Origin: Nitrospirota bacterium
GTDB taxonomy: Bacteria > Nitrospirota > Leptospirillia > Leptospirillales > Leptospirillaceae
DNA length: 64,000 bases
NCBI GenBank assembly: GCA_021806225.1
Contig: JAJZXW010000033.1
Span: forward strand, 16,005-80,004
Direction of reading: 5' to 3'
The notes under the pieces are model-generated. The model worked only from the letters and a program-made list of their open reading frames with translations. It ran no database searches and was not told the origin of the DNA. Shown here piece after piece: positions 18,711 to 27,528 of the stretch; the first letter of the stretch is position 1; each line of letters opens with the position of its first letter. The translations under genes and the position numbers were made by a program.

Positions 18711-19154
18711 TCACAATCTCCCACTGCAAACGAATTCCTGTTCTTCCATAGTCGTCGCGGGGGACTCTTTCGCCTCCCGTTGTTGGGGACGTGTCGCCAG
18801 ACAGGGAAAAGGGGCGCATACAGGCACCACCTGTCCTTTTTTGCTCTTGACGGCACACATGCTCTGGTCGGGGTGAAAGGCCAAGCTGTCGGCCTTTGCC
18901 GGATCATTGGGAAAGATGATGATCCCCGGAGATCCGGAAAGGTCGATTTTTCGACTCTCGATCTCCCGGGTTCTCCGGATCATCTCCAGAATCTGCGACA
19001 ACGATAGCTCCAGGCTCTCCTCCGACATGTCAGGAAGAGTGAGGACGAACGCCTCTCCGCCAGATCGTGCCACGGTGTCCGAATTGACGATTCCGACGAT
19101 GCTCGATCCTCGCTCCGCTGAAGGATGGCGCATGTCTTCTCGAAGAGTTCCCAA
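18711..19154 (-). pseudogene. Truncated, degenerate GGDEF (diguanylate cyclase) domain
   Basis: The 147-codon frame carries the C-terminal half of a GGDEF domain: SDTVARSGGEAFVLTLPDMS matches the active-site loop, but GGDEF has become GGEAF. LSGSPGIIIFP and DQSMCAVKSKKGQ match the later conserved strands. The N-terminal half of the domain is absent and no fitting sequence is found upstream in another frame. The loss of the signature and the missing half indicate a non-catalytic remnant. It lies divergently beside an EAL-domain gene. A start at 19154 would be TTG without a ribosome site. Confidence 0.65.
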
Positions 19155-19384
19155 GGGAGGGAAGATGGGCCCCGACGATTCCTTTGTTTTCTGACGCCTT
19201 CCGGGGCCGATGGTTCGTCTGGTCGTCCCATGGCCGGGAACTTCTCACGGCAATCTTGCGCCGTGACCATTTTTTCTTTATCCTCGTATAGATTATAGGA
19301 ATGTCCCCTTAAGCTCCGAGTTCTCCTTCCTCATTTTTTGCCTGGAGGGCGGGGCCTCAAGCCACCCTCCCGATTGGAGCCGCC

Positions 19385-21667
19385 ATGACCGATCCAAAGA
19401 GTCTTCTCCGTGAGACCGCGGACAAGATCGGACTGATCGAGCAAGAGCTTCGGACCCTTCGGGAGTCGGCCCAGAGTGCGGCTGGAGCCGGGGAAGCGGT
19501 CCGTTCTCCTGCTTCGACAATTGTCTGCCCGCCCCCTTTCCCGGAGGGGAGACTTGGCCAGGATGGACGGGTGGGGGATCCCTATGGAACGGCCGCTTCC
19601 CAAGTGCTTCTTTCGGCGCGCCTTTCCATTCAGATTCTGAGCCAGAACGTCGTCGATCTTTTTTATTCGACGCTGATGACCCATCCGGACGCAAAAATGG
19701 TGCTGGATCTTCTCTCCCTTCCCGAGATGGAACATCTCAGGGAAATGCAGATCCGCTATCTCTCCTCCATTCTCGCCCCGGGGCTTTCGAAGACTGAGCA
19801 CGAAGTCCTGGCAAAGGAAACCGGTCTCCGTCATGCGATGATGGGGGTTTCCCCCGCCTCGCTTGCCGAGGCCGTTTCCATTTACCGTCACGCGATCGAT
19901 CGGACATTCGACACGGGAGATTCCAGTGCGACCCTGCTCGGAGAGGTGGTGATCGAGCGTCTCTCCAACGACCTTTCCTGGCAACTGGTGGCTTTTTCGA
20001 CCATCGAGCAGGACAGGGCCCATATGACCCGGGAATTTCTTGAGATCTTCGCCGCGAGGTCGAACAGGGAAGATCTTCTCCAGGAGATGCTGGACAGGAT
20101 CGTAAGGATTCCCGGAATTGCAGGTGCGTCGATCGCGAGCTTCCCGAACAGAGACCAGATCCAGTGCGAGATGGTGGCAGGAACGGTCTTGAACGGACTG
20201 GAGTGCCTCAGGAATCACTTCCTGCAACCGGCAAATGAAAAAAACCTTGCCCGGAAAGCCTTTTTGGAAGAGCGCCCCGCTCTCGTCAACTCGATGAATT
20301 CGGAGGAGGTCTCTCAGGATGACCAGGCGGAATCACGGCTCCTGGCTATTCGCTCCATGGCCGCCTGGCCCATTCTCTCCCAGAACGGAGTCCCTGTCGC
20401 GATTCTCAATCTTTACAGCAAATGGCCGGGATTTTTTAGCTCCGACAGCCAGCGTCTCTTCTGGGATTTCTTGACCAGTTCCCTTGGAACGGCCCTCTTT
20501 TCCCTTCAGAAAAATTCTCCAACCCGGACCTTTCGCTCCATTTCCCTGACCGAAAACCAGAGGTTTCGTGCCCTTCTGAACGACGGCTCTCTCGAAATGT
20601 GGTACCAGCCCGTCGTCCATCCCCTGACCCGCAAGATCGTCAAGTTCGAAGCCCTTGCGAGACTCCGGGACGGTGGGGAAGTGCTGGTCCCCGGACGATT
20701 CCTTCCGGCATTGGGGTCGAACCTCCTTCTCCACTTGTTCGAACTGGGGCTTGATCGGGTTCGCCGGGATTTTGCGGACAATTCAAGTTTCGGGGGAGGG
20801 GTCGCTTCTCCCAGGGTTTCGCTCAATTTTCCCGTTGAAGGATTCTCGAACAAGGGGTTCATGGACAGGCTCATCAAGGCGGGCCACGGCAGATCTTCCG
20901 GCGATCCGGCTCTTGAGATCACCCTTGAGATCCTCGAAACGGGGTATCTCGATGAAGTGACCGCCCAGAAGAAAATCCATCTCCTCAAGGAGGCGGGATT
21001 CCAGATTGCAATCGACGATGTCGGAACGGGAGATTCTTCTCTCAGGCGCTTGATGTCCCTTCCCATTGACGAAATCAAGATCGACCAGTCCTTCGTGCGC
21101 TCACTGGAAAGAAAACCGGAGAACCTCGGGATCATCCTTTCCCTGGTCGATCTGGCGACCGGCCTCGGGCTCGACTATGTCCTTGAAGGGGTCGAAAATG
21201 CCAAGATTTTCGACATGCTCTCCATTGTCGGTCCGCGGGGGATGCTCCAGGGATACGCGATAGGGCGGCCCATGCCTCCGGAGGCCCTTCCTTCCTGGTG
21301 CGAATCCTGGAATGCCCCCCTGGACATCTTTCATCCGTGGTCACTGCAGGGATGGTTTGCCCAACACGAAATCCGCAATCGTTACATTGCTCTTTTCCTG
21401 TCACGGGGGGCCTGGGAGGTCCTTCTGGCCGAGAGCCTTTCGGACCCCGCCCGCTGTCCCCTAAGCGAGACTCTGAGCCGGCTCAGGATTTCCGAAAAGC
21501 TTCGAGGGAAAGTGGATGCGCTCCACCGGGAGTTCCACGGGCAAATCAGGCGATTAATGGAGGAGTCGCACATTTCCTCCACGGTTTTTCAGGACGCATT
21601 CCGGGAGATCCTTGCAGGATATCAGTCTTTGGTCGTCGGTCTTTTTCCGGAGTCTGATACTCCCTAG
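19385..21667 (+). CDS. EAL-domain cyclic-di-GMP phosphodiesterase with N-terminal sensor domains
   Basis: The 760-aa protein has three parts. Residues about 65-215 are helical and resemble a protoglobin-like or related sensor bundle (inference). Residues about 220-375 look like a GAF domain. Residues about 395-640 form an EAL domain with FEALARL, SLNFPVEGFS, LEITLEILE, IDDVGTGDSS, IDEIKIDQSFV, VLEGVEN and LQGYAIGRPMP, so the metal and catalytic residues are present. A helical C-terminal tail of about 110 residues follows. ATG 19385 has GGAG 5 nt upstream. It probably degrades c-di-GMP in response to a bound ligand. The neighbouring GGDEF remnant is on the other strand. Confidence 0.85.
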   Translation: MTDPKSLLRETADKIGLIEQELRTLRESAQSAAGAGEAVRSPASTIVCPPPFPEGRLGQDGRVGDPYGTAASQVLLSARLSIQILSQNVVDLFYSTLMTHPDAKMVLDLLSLPEMEHLREMQIRYLSSILAPGLSKTEHEVLAKETGLRHAMMGVSPASLAEAVSIYRHAIDRTFDTGDSSATLLGEVVIERLSNDLSWQLVAFSTIEQDRAHMTREFLEIFAARSNREDLLQEMLDRIVRIPGIAGASIASFPNRDQIQCEMVAGTVLNGLECLRNHFLQPANEKNLARKAFLEERPALVNSMNSEEVSQDDQAESRLLAIRSMAAWPILSQNGVPVAILNLYSKWPGFFSSDSQRLFWDFLTSSLGTALFSLQKNSPTRTFRSISLTENQRFRALLNDGSLEMWYQPVVHPLTRKIVKFEALARLRDGGEVLVPGRFLPALGSNLLLHLFELGLDRVRRDFADNSSFGGGVASPRVSLNFPVEGFSNKGFMDRLIKAGHGRSSGDPALEITLEILETGYLDEVTAQKKIHLLKEAGFQIAIDDVGTGDSSLRRLMSLPIDEIKIDQSFVRSLERKPENLGIILSLVDLATGLGLDYVLEGVENAKIFDMLSIVGPRGMLQGYAIGRPMPPEALPSWCESWNAPLDIFHPWSLQGWFAQHEIRNRYIALFLSRGAWEVLLAESLSDPARCPLSETLSRLRISEKLRGKVDALHREFHGQIRRLMEESHISSTVFQDAFREILAGYQSLVVGLFPESDTP

Positions 21668-21706
21668 AAGTCTTCGCGGTTTTTCTTTTTATGGCCTTTT
21701 GCATAG

Positions 21707-22813
21707 ACCCGACTCCTGGCTCCCTCCCACAATCTTGTCCGGGACGATGAGATCAAGGGATTGGTGGTAAAGGTCTATCCGACCGGGGCCACGACGTTCT
21801 TTCTCGACGTGCTGGTGGAGAAGCACCACGACATGTTCAAACTCGGGCAGTGGCCTGAGCCGAACATTGCCCAGATCCGGGAAAAGGCCAAGAAGACGAG
21901 GGCCGACCTTGCCCAGGGGAAGAACCCCAAGGCCGAGAAGCGGGAAGGGATCACGGTCGAGGAATTTTTAGGGGTCTATATGGAGCGGCACGGCTCCCTC
22001 AAAAAGTCGAAGGCGAACGACCTGAACAGCTTCACCAAATACCTGACGCAGTGGGCGAGCCACCCGCTCCAGGAAATCACCCGGGAGAAGGCGGAGACGC
22101 TTCACCAGACCGTCGGATAGGAGATGCCGACACAGGCGAACCGGGTCCAGGCCCTCCTGTCCACGATGTTCTCCAAGGCGATGCTCTGGGGCTACCACAA
22201 AGGGGAGAACTCTTGCCGGGGAATCCGGAAATTCCGGAAGGTCAGCCGGGACCGATTCCTTTCAGGGGAAGAACTGGCCCGCTTCTTCGAAGCCCTGGAC
22301 CTGACCGAGAATCCGGCCTTCAAGGACTTCATCCTCCTGTCGTTGTTCACCGGGGCCAAAAAGTCGAACGTCCTCTCCATGCGCTGGAAGGATGTCAACT
22401 TCGAGCGGTCCGTCTGGAAGATCCCCGTCGAACTCTCGAAGAACGGAGATCAGAGGCAGATCCCCCTCGCTCCGGACGTTCTGGACATTCTCCGGAAACC
22501 TCGGGCGGAAACCTCTTCCGCCTTCGTCCTTCCGGGACCGGGGGCGAAGGGCCATTACATGGAACCCAAGAGGGCCTGGAACACCCTTCTCGAACGGGCC
22601 AAACTGGAAGACCTCCGGATTCATGATCTGCGTCGGAGCATGGGGTCATGGATGACTATCGGTGGAACCTCCCTCCTCATTGTCGGGAAGGCCCTCGGGC
22701 ACAAGACCAGTCAGGCAACTTCCATCTATGCCCGCCTGAATCTGGATCCTGTCCGGGCCGCGATGGATTAGGCGGTCGAGGTGATGGCAAGGAACAGGAA
22801 GAAAACGCTTTAA
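21707..22813 (+). pseudogene. Tyrosine integrase, interrupted by two in-frame amber stops and lacking its N-terminus
   Basis: One continuous frame encodes a phage/island-type integrase. The arm-binding domain begins at LVRDDEIKGLVVKVYPTG and the core-binding segment is around VEEFLGVYMERHGSLKKS. After a TAG at 22118-22120 the same frame continues with ANRVQALLSTMFSKAMLWG, the catalytic domain with LFTGAKKSNVLSMRW (Arg replaced by Lys), IHDLRRSMGSW and ALGHKTSQATSIYARL. A second TAG at 22769-22771 precedes a short plausible C-terminus. The first residues expected for the family are missing because an in-frame TAG lies at 21704. Interrupted frame and altered catalytic motif both indicate an inactive gene. 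Confidence 0.82.
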
Positions 22814-22827
22814 CGAATGGACAAGCA

Positions 22828-23027
22828 ATGTGGAATATTGAGTGGGAGCAGGAAACAGACGGGCGCTGGATTGCGGAGATTCCGGATATCTCGGGAGTCA
22901 TGGCATATGGGAGGACAAAGGACGAAGCACTTCGAAACGTGGAAATTCTGGCGTTAAAATCCTGACCGAACGATTGGAGCGTGGAGAAGAGGTGCAGGGG
23001 ATCCATGACCTTTTCCATGCCGTATGA
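22828..23027 (+). pseudogene. HicB-like antitoxin (UPF0150 type), frameshifted
   Basis: The frame from ATG 22828 reads MWNIEWEQETDGRWIAEIP and SGVMAYGRTKDEALRNVEIL, a typical HicB partial RNase-H-like antitoxin. It then stops at 22965. A different frame continues the family sequence as LTERLERGEEVQGIHDLFHAV and ends at 23027. The switch falls in an AAAA run near 22957, where one extra A would restore the frame. The stop overlaps the ATG of the hicA-like gene as ATGA, preserving the original operon geometry. Confidence 0.75.
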
Positions 23028-23247
23028 GCCAATGGCCGTCAAAAAAATCTTCAGAAGATCTTCACGCTTTGCAACGAATCGGCTGGATAGTGGTACGACC
23101 GGATCACATCGCATTCTCAGACGCGAGGGATGGGTGGATTACGTCTTTCCTTTCCATGACGGAGAAGAGATAGGCCCCAGAATGATGGCCCGGATTGCGA
23201 AGAAAACGGGCCTAACCCCAGGAGACTTGAAGCGAAGTCACCCTTAA
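23024..23247 (+). pseudogene. HicA-like mRNA interferase toxin, frameshifted
   Basis: From ATG 23024 the frame reads MSQWPSKKSSEDLHALQRIGWIVVR, an excellent HicA N-terminus. A one-base loss near 23098 then moves the remaining sequence into another frame: TGSHRILRREGWVDYVFPFHDG and PRMMARIAKKTGLTPGDLKR, ending at 23247. The catalytic His of GSHR is encoded only after the shift, so the toxin should be inactive. It overlaps the hicB-like stop. Both members of the pair carry separate one-base losses. Confidence 0.75.
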
Positions 23248-23328
23248 CGGCGCCTAGGCTGATCACCGAAGGCGGGGATTCTCCACCCGCTGGCCCCACC
23301 CATCCGGAGACGCAAGGAGAATGCGGAC

Positions 23329-23808
23329 ATGCGAAAAATCACTTTCACCGAGTCCCAACGGCTGGATATCCGCGACTGTCTTCCTGATGAGGAATCTCGC
23401 GCGGCTTATTGGGCCGATTTTGAATATCACTCCCGTTTGGGAAAAAATGCGGGCCTGGAATAAAAAACCTTTTGCGCAGGATGTTTCCGATAAAATTGAT
23501 GCCTGGAAGAGGTCACCGTTTCCCTGGAAATATCCCTTGCGGAGCTGGCCAGGACGCACCTGGAGGATGAATACGCGCCCTTTCCGATGAAAGAGGCGTA
23601 GAAGGAGATTGAGAAAGTAAAAGAAGCCGTCGGCAGGTTGTTTCCTCCTCATACGCGCAACACCCCTTACACTATGGCGGACGGGCGCGAAAAGAGGTTG
23701 GAGAAAACCCTCGTCAATACCGTTCTGGGTCTGTGGTGCCGACATTTTTCGGATCATCCCATTCCGAAAGACCCGAGACAGGGGCGATTAATTAAGCGGC
23801 GGACATGA
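23329..23808 (+). pseudogene. Remnant of an unidentified element-borne gene, broken by several stops
   Basis: A well-placed AAGGAG precedes ATG 23329, which opens a 44-codon frame (MRKITFTESQRLDIRDCLPD, then AAYWADFEYHSRLGKNAGLE). The same frame, after several stops and a likely frame disturbance, resumes coding-like sequence from about 23503 (LEEVTVSLEISLAELARTHL), crosses a TAG at about 23599 and runs through KEIEKVKEAVGRLFPPHTRN to a TGA at 23806. The amino acid composition looks like protein but I recognise no family. I interpret it as one or two decayed genes. Confidence 0.4.
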
Positions 23809-24161
23809 AGAATAGCCCGCTCTGCGCCTCTGCGGGATCGTCATCGAAGCCGCAACCGGCAAATCTCAAAAGGACCTCCGGACGCTCTACAAGGCGGTAT
23901 TGACTGAATGGGAAAGTCCGGTGCTCCTCTTTTTCCTCCCCGTGAGTGGGAAGAAGCGATATTTGGATCAAGAACCGAATACGCGAAAATCCCGAACTCT
24001 TCCTTTTTCCCTCCCGAAGAAGCAATCCCTAGACCATCCTGAAAAACGCCCCACCTGAATTATTCTTTTGGAAACTGGTTGGGGCGTCTCTCCCCGTAAA
24101 TCCCCGTGTATCCTGGAATCGTTGGCAAGATTCCATCAATTTTGAATGACCGGGGGCAAGC
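23809..24161 (+). other. Non-coding or decayed stretch of the integrated element
   Basis: No intact gene is supported. Short coding-like pieces occur in different frames, for example GIVIEAATGKSQKDLRTLYK near 23839 and a 44-codon frame from ATG 23908 (SGAPLFPPREWEEAIFGS), but none extends to a complete protein. The pattern matches the frame-broken genes on both sides. Confidence 0.4.
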
Positions 24162-24293
24162 ATGAGCAAGGCGGAGATTCGGGAACTCGTCAGTTCCGAG
24201 GAGGCCTCTCGAATTTTGGGCGTAAAGGTTTGGAAGAGCCTGCTACATCTACCGGGGGCAGGTTCCGTCTCCCGAGTCTCCGGATTAACGTGA
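24162..24293 (+). CDS. Excisionase/MerR-like small DNA-binding protein, probably truncated
   Basis: ATG 24162 opens 43 codons beginning MSKAEIRELVSSEEASRILG. The segment SSEEASRILGVKV is the usual start of a winged-helix excisionase-type (HTH_17) domain. Family members continue with a Tyr-rich recognition helix; here that sequence (IYRGQVPSPESPD) is found in another frame after about 24243, so a frameshift has probably cut the protein short. Together with the integrase it marks the region as a former integrative element. Confidence 0.5.
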   Translation: MSKAEIRELVSSEEASRILGVKVWKSLLHLPGAGSVSRVSGLT

Positions 24294-24478
24294 CCGGCCA
24301 GCAACGACGGCCTTCCCGGAGAAAGGCGACCGAGGAAAATGAATAAGGATTTGGGAAGGGGCGTTAACGTGGGCAACCCAAGAAATGGGCCACGAAACGA
24401 AGAGGTCTTACCCCTCGCCAGAAATGGAACACGATGGAAGAACCGGAAGGAACAAATTTTGTAAGTTATCATGAAAAA

Positions 24479-24554
24479 TGGTGGAGCTGACGGGGGTCGA
24501 ACCCGTGACCTCAAGACTGCCAGTCTTGCGCGCTCCCAACTGCGCCACAGCCCC
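24479..24554 (-). tRNA. tRNA-Ala (GGC anticodon)
   Basis: Read on the minus strand, the gene begins GGGGCTG and ends CAGCTCC-A followed by an encoded CCA. The acceptor stem pairs with one G-U. The anticodon stem CAAGA/TCTTG encloses loop CTGGCAG, giving anticodon GGC. The T arm is ACGGG-TTCGACC-CCCGT. All four arms fold. It borders the decayed integrase element on its 3' side, a common insertion position, but no duplicated attachment sequence was found. Confidence 0.97.
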
Positions 24555-24647
24555 ATCCGTTTGGATTCCGGCGAACACCGGTAGGACTCATCCTAACAGA
24601 TACCCCGATTCGATTCAAGAGATTCCCGAAGCGGTCAGAAAAAAACA

Positions 24648-24676
24648 TTGACACCGACTCGAGGCCGCGCTAGTAT
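24648..24676 (+). promoter_or_regulatory. Promoter of the metK operon
   Basis: Consensus TTGACA at 24648-24653, a 17-bp spacer and TAGTAT at 24671-24676. Transcription should begin near 24683, about 8 nt before the riboswitch aptamer, which fits a short riboswitch leader. Confidence 0.75.
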
Positions 24677-24690
24677 TTGAATCAATATCT

Positions 24691-24746
24691 CTGGTGGAGT
24701 GATTTGAGACTATTGCAACCACCTTAAAAAAAAGTGCTAAAAGTCC
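24691..24746 (+). promoter_or_regulatory. SAM-II riboswitch aptamer upstream of metK
   Basis: The leader matches the SAM-II (metA motif) fold. P1 is formed by GGTGG (24693-24697) and CCACC (24719-24723). The loop carries TGATTTGAG and TATTGCAA, and the 3' strand carries TTAAAAAAAAGTGCTAAAAG, all conserved positions of this class. The pseudoknot is GACT (24708-24711) with AGTC (24742-24745). SAM binding stabilises the pseudoknot and lowers expression. It precedes S-adenosylmethionine synthetase, the expected target for feedback. SAM-V shares this core and is the only close alternative. Confidence 0.88.
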
Positions 24747-24767
24747 AGGAATACTCGATTTTTCGAT

Positions 24768-24799
24768 AAACCCTGTGCTTATGCACCGGGTTTTTTTTT
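24768..24799 (+). terminator. Intrinsic terminator, expression platform of the SAM-II riboswitch
   Basis: AAACCC-T-GTGC pairs with GCAC-C-GGGTTT around a TTAT loop, followed by a run of nine T (24791-24799). It lies 22 nt after the aptamer and 22 nt before the metK start. The aptamer itself contains AAGTGC (24732-24737), which could pair with the terminator's GCAC and form an antiterminator when SAM is absent; that pairing is inference. Confidence 0.85.
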
Positions 24800-24821
24800 G
24801 TCTTCAATCCAGGAGGATTTG

Positions 24822-25979
24822 ATGGCCAAGAGCCACTACCTGTTCACGTCCGAATCCGTCACCGAAGGACATCCGGACAAGATGTGCGACCAGATTTCCG
24901 ATGGCGTTCTCGATGCGATACTCTCCCAGGACCCCATGGGCCGGGTGGCCTGCGAGACTCTGACCACCACCGGTCTCGTCCTTTTGGCGGGAGAAATCAC
25001 GGCCCGCCACAACGTCCAGTTCGACGAAGTGGCCCGGGAAGTCATCAAGGATATCGGATATACGGACTCCGACACGGGGTTCGACTACAAAACCTGTGCT
25101 GTCATGACGACGATTCATTCCCAGTCTCCGGACATTTCGATGGGGGTCGATACCGGAGGGGCCGGTGATCAGGGGTTGATGTTCGGCATGGCCGTCGACG
25201 AGACCGAGGAACTTATGCCGATGCCGATCCTTCTGGCACATCGTCTCACGCGGCAGCTCTCCTACCTCAGAAAGTCCGGCGTCCTTCCCTACCTGCGTCC
25301 GGACGGAAAGGCCCAGGTGACGCTGGAATATGACGGAGACGCTCCGGTGGCGATCGACACCATCGTGGTCTCGACCCAGCATGCTCCAGAAATCACCCAG
25401 GAACAGATATACAGCGATGTGATCGAAAAGGTGGTCCGTCCGGTTCTTCCGGAAAATCTCCTGGGAAGCCGCCCCGTGACATTCCATATCAACCCCACCG
25501 GACGATTCGTGACCGGTGGACCGCATGGCGATGCCGGATTGACCGGGCGAAAGATCATCGTCGACACTTATGGTGGTGCCGGGCGCCATGGAGGGGGAGC
25601 TTTTTCCGGAAAGGATCCCACAAAGGTCGACCGGTCGGCCTGCTACATGGCGCGCTACGTCGCGAAAAATATCGTTGGAGCCGGGCTCGCCAAGCGGTGT
25701 GAAGTTCAGATCGCCTACGCCATCGGCGTTGCCGATCCTGTTTCGGTGCATGTGAATACCTACCAGACCTCGCCAGTCTCCGATCGACTGATCGAGACAG
25801 TGGTCCGGGAGCTTTTTCCTCTGACCCCCAAGGGAATCATCGACCATCTGAAGCTTAGGCGCCCGATTTACCGCAAGACCGCCTCCTATGGCCACTTCGG
25901 CCGATCGGAGGAGGATTTTACCTGGGAGAAGCTCGACATGGCCGAAAGTCTCAGACGGGAAACGGAACGCTTGGGCTGA
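24822..25979 (+). CDS. metK: S-adenosylmethionine synthetase
   Basis: Makes SAM from methionine and ATP. The 385-aa protein has the ATP-binding start [19 protein letters not shown], the hexapeptide-like [10 protein letters not shown] and the [16 protein letters not shown] signature. ATG 24822 has AGGAGG 6 nt upstream and follows the riboswitch terminator directly. It is the first gene of a ten-gene run ending at 32360. Control by SAM through the leader is expected. Nothing odd in length or motifs. Confidence 0.97.
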   Translation: MAKSHYLFTSESVTEGHPDKMCDQISDGVLDAILSQDPMGRVACETLTTTGLVLLAGEITARHNVQFDEVAREVIKDIGYTDSDTGFDYKTCAVMTTIHSQSPDISMGVDTGGAGDQGLMFGMAVDETEELMPMPILLAHRLTRQLSYLRKSGVLPYLRPDGKAQVTLEYDGDAPVAIDTIVVSTQHAPEITQEQIYSDVIEKVVRPVLPENLLGSRPVTFHINPTGRFVTGGPHGDAGLTGRKIIVDTYGGAGRHGGGAFSGKDPTKVDRSACYMARYVAKNIVGAGLAKRCEVQIAYAIGVADPVSVHVNTYQTSPVSDRLIETVVRELFPLTPKGIIDHLKLRRPIYRKTASYGHFGRSEEDFTWEKLDMAESLRRETERLG

Positions 25980-26019
25980 GCACCAAAAAACAACATTCAT
26001 GAACAGACGGGAGCGTTGA

Positions 26020-27276
26020 ATGAAGTGTGACATCAAGGACAAGAAGCTGGCAGCCATGGGTGCTGCCCGGATCGAATGGGCCGGGCGGGACATGCCTGTG
26101 CTGGCGGATATTGCAAAGGATTTCGCGAAGTCGAAGCCCCTCAAGGGGGTCAAGGTGGCTGCCTGTCTTCATGTGACCAGCGAGACGGCCAACCTGATGA
26201 AGACCCTCAAGGCGGGAGGAGCCGATGTCATGCTCTGCGCTTCCAATCCCCTTTCGACACAGGACGATGTCGCCGCCTCTCTCGTCGTCAATGACGGGAT
26301 TCCCGTCTTTGCCATCAAGGGAGAAGACCACGAGACCTACTACAGCCACATCCGGGCGGTCCTCGAAGTAAAGCCCCAGATCACGATGGATGATGGAGCG
26401 GACCTTGTCTCCATGCTCCATTCCGATCTCAAGTCCCTTCTTCCCTACGTCATCGGCGGAACCGAGGAGACGACCACCGGCGTCATCCGTCTCAAAGCCA
26501 TGGCAAAAAACAAGGTCCTCGGATACCCCATTGTTGCTGTCAACGACTCAGAAACGAAGCATCTTTTCGATAACCGCTACGGAACAGGACAGTCCACACT
26601 CGATGGCATCATGCGCGCCACGAACCGCCTCTTCGCCGGCTCGACCGTCGTTGTCTGCGGATATGGATGGTGCGGCCGCGGAATTGCCCGGCGTGCTTCC
26701 GGAATGGGGGCCAAGGTCCTCGTGACCGAGGTCGACCCAATCAAGGGTCTCGAGGCGGCCATGGATGGATTCGGGGTGATGCCGATCCGGGAAGCGGCCA
26801 AGCTGGGAGACTTTTTCATCACAGTCACGGGGGATATCAATGTGATCGCCAAGGACGCCTTCAAGGTGATGAAGGACGGGGCCATCGTCTGCAACTCCGG
26901 CCACTTCAACGCCGAAATAGACATCCCGGCCCTCGAGAAACTGGCTGTCCGGAAGAATCCCCTCCGGAACTTCGTGGAAGAATACGTCATGAAGGATGGC
27001 CGCCGGATCATGCTTCTGGGAGAGGGGCGTCTCATCAACCTCGCCTCCGCAGAAGGTCATCCCGCGCAGGTGATGGACATGAGCTTCGCGAACCAGGCTC
27101 TCGGGGCCGAGTTCATCGTCAAGCATGCCAAGACCCTTCCAAAGGATGTGCTGACGATTCCGAAGGAGGTCGATCATGAGATCGCCCGCAGGAAGCTTTC
27201 GGCACTCGGGATCGGCATCGACACCCTGACGCCAGAACAGGAGCGCTATCTGGCGTCCTGGGAGCAGGGAACCTAG
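26020..27276 (+). CDS. ahcY: Adenosylhomocysteinase (SAH hydrolase)
   Basis: NAD-dependent hydrolysis of S-adenosylhomocysteine to adenosine and homocysteine, recycling the product of SAM-dependent methylation. The 418-aa protein has [20 protein letters not shown], the conserved [14 protein letters not shown] and the NAD motif [17 protein letters not shown] 26020 follows GGGAG at about 6 nt, 40 bp after metK. The carrier gene follows 8 bp downstream. Its product, homocysteine, joins the pathway that the later genes probably feed. Confidence 0.96.
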   Translation: MKCDIKDKKLAAMGAARIEWAGRDMPVLADIAKDFAKSKPLKGVKVAACLHVTSETANLMKTLKAGGADVMLCASNPLSTQDDVAASLVVNDGIPVFAIKGEDHETYYSHIRAVLEVKPQITMDDGADLVSMLHSDLKSLLPYVIGGTEETTTGVIRLKAMAKNKVLGYPIVAVNDSETKHLFDNRYGTGQSTLDGIMRATNRLFAGSTVVVCGYGWCGRGIARRASGMGAKVLVTEVDPIKGLEAAMDGFGVMPIREAAKLGDFFITVTGDINVIAKDAFKVMKDGAIVCNSGHFNAEIDIPALEKLAVRKNPLRNFVEEYVMKDGRRIMLLGEGRLINLASAEGHPAQVMDMSFANQALGAEFIVKHAKTLPKDVLTIPKEVDHEIARRKLSALGIGIDTLTPEQERYLASWEQGT

Positions 27277-27284
27277 GAGTACTC

Positions 27285-27491
27285 ATGGAGATCAGCGTCA
27301 ACGGAAAGACCGAAACGGTGGGCCCGGGGAGCACTGTCGTATCGGTGCTCAAGGCAAAGGAGCTGGACCCCGCCCTCGTGTCGGTGGAACATAATGGAAA
27401 AATTCTGGAAAAGTCCGATCTCGACGGGGCTGTCCTGTCAGAGGGGGATGAACTGGAGATTCTCTTTTTCATGGGAGGCGGCGCGGCCTGA
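27285..27491 (+). CDS. ThiS/HcyS-like ubiquitin-fold sulfur carrier with a GGG-AA C-terminus
   Basis: A 68-aa beta-grasp protein (MEISVNGKTETV, EGDELEILFFMGGG). Sulfur carriers normally end in Gly-Gly, which is adenylated and thiocarboxylated. Here two Ala codons follow the glycines, so the tail is MGGGAA and must be trimmed before use. In Wolinella the related HcyS carries a C-terminal Ala removed by the metalloprotease HcyD. A JAMM peptidase is encoded at the end of this operon. The gene starts 8 bp after ahcY and precedes cysM. A thiamine role (ThiS) is possible but no thiamine gene is near. Confidence 0.85.
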   Translation: MEISVNGKTETVGPGSTVVSVLKAKELDPALVSVEHNGKILEKSDLDGAVLSEGDELEILFFMGGGAA

Positions 27492-27528
27492 TCTTGGCGG
27501 CGTCACCTCTCCGTAAGGAACAGCCATC

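Noticed and set aside
21704..23610. Amber recoding (TAG read as an amino acid) in the integrase element
   Set aside because: Frameshifts and other stop types occur in the same stretch, and host genes end in TAG normally (for example 21665-21667), so ordinary decay is simpler.
24479..24554. tRNA-Ala as the attachment site of the decayed element, with a duplicated 3' end
   Set aside because: I found no copy of the tRNA 3' end near the integrase at about 21.7 kb, so no attachment pair can be supported.
24691..24746. SAM-I (S-box) riboswitch
   Set aside because: The S-box core and its kink-turn are absent; the short pseudoknot with TTGCAA and GCTAAAAG matches SAM-II instead.
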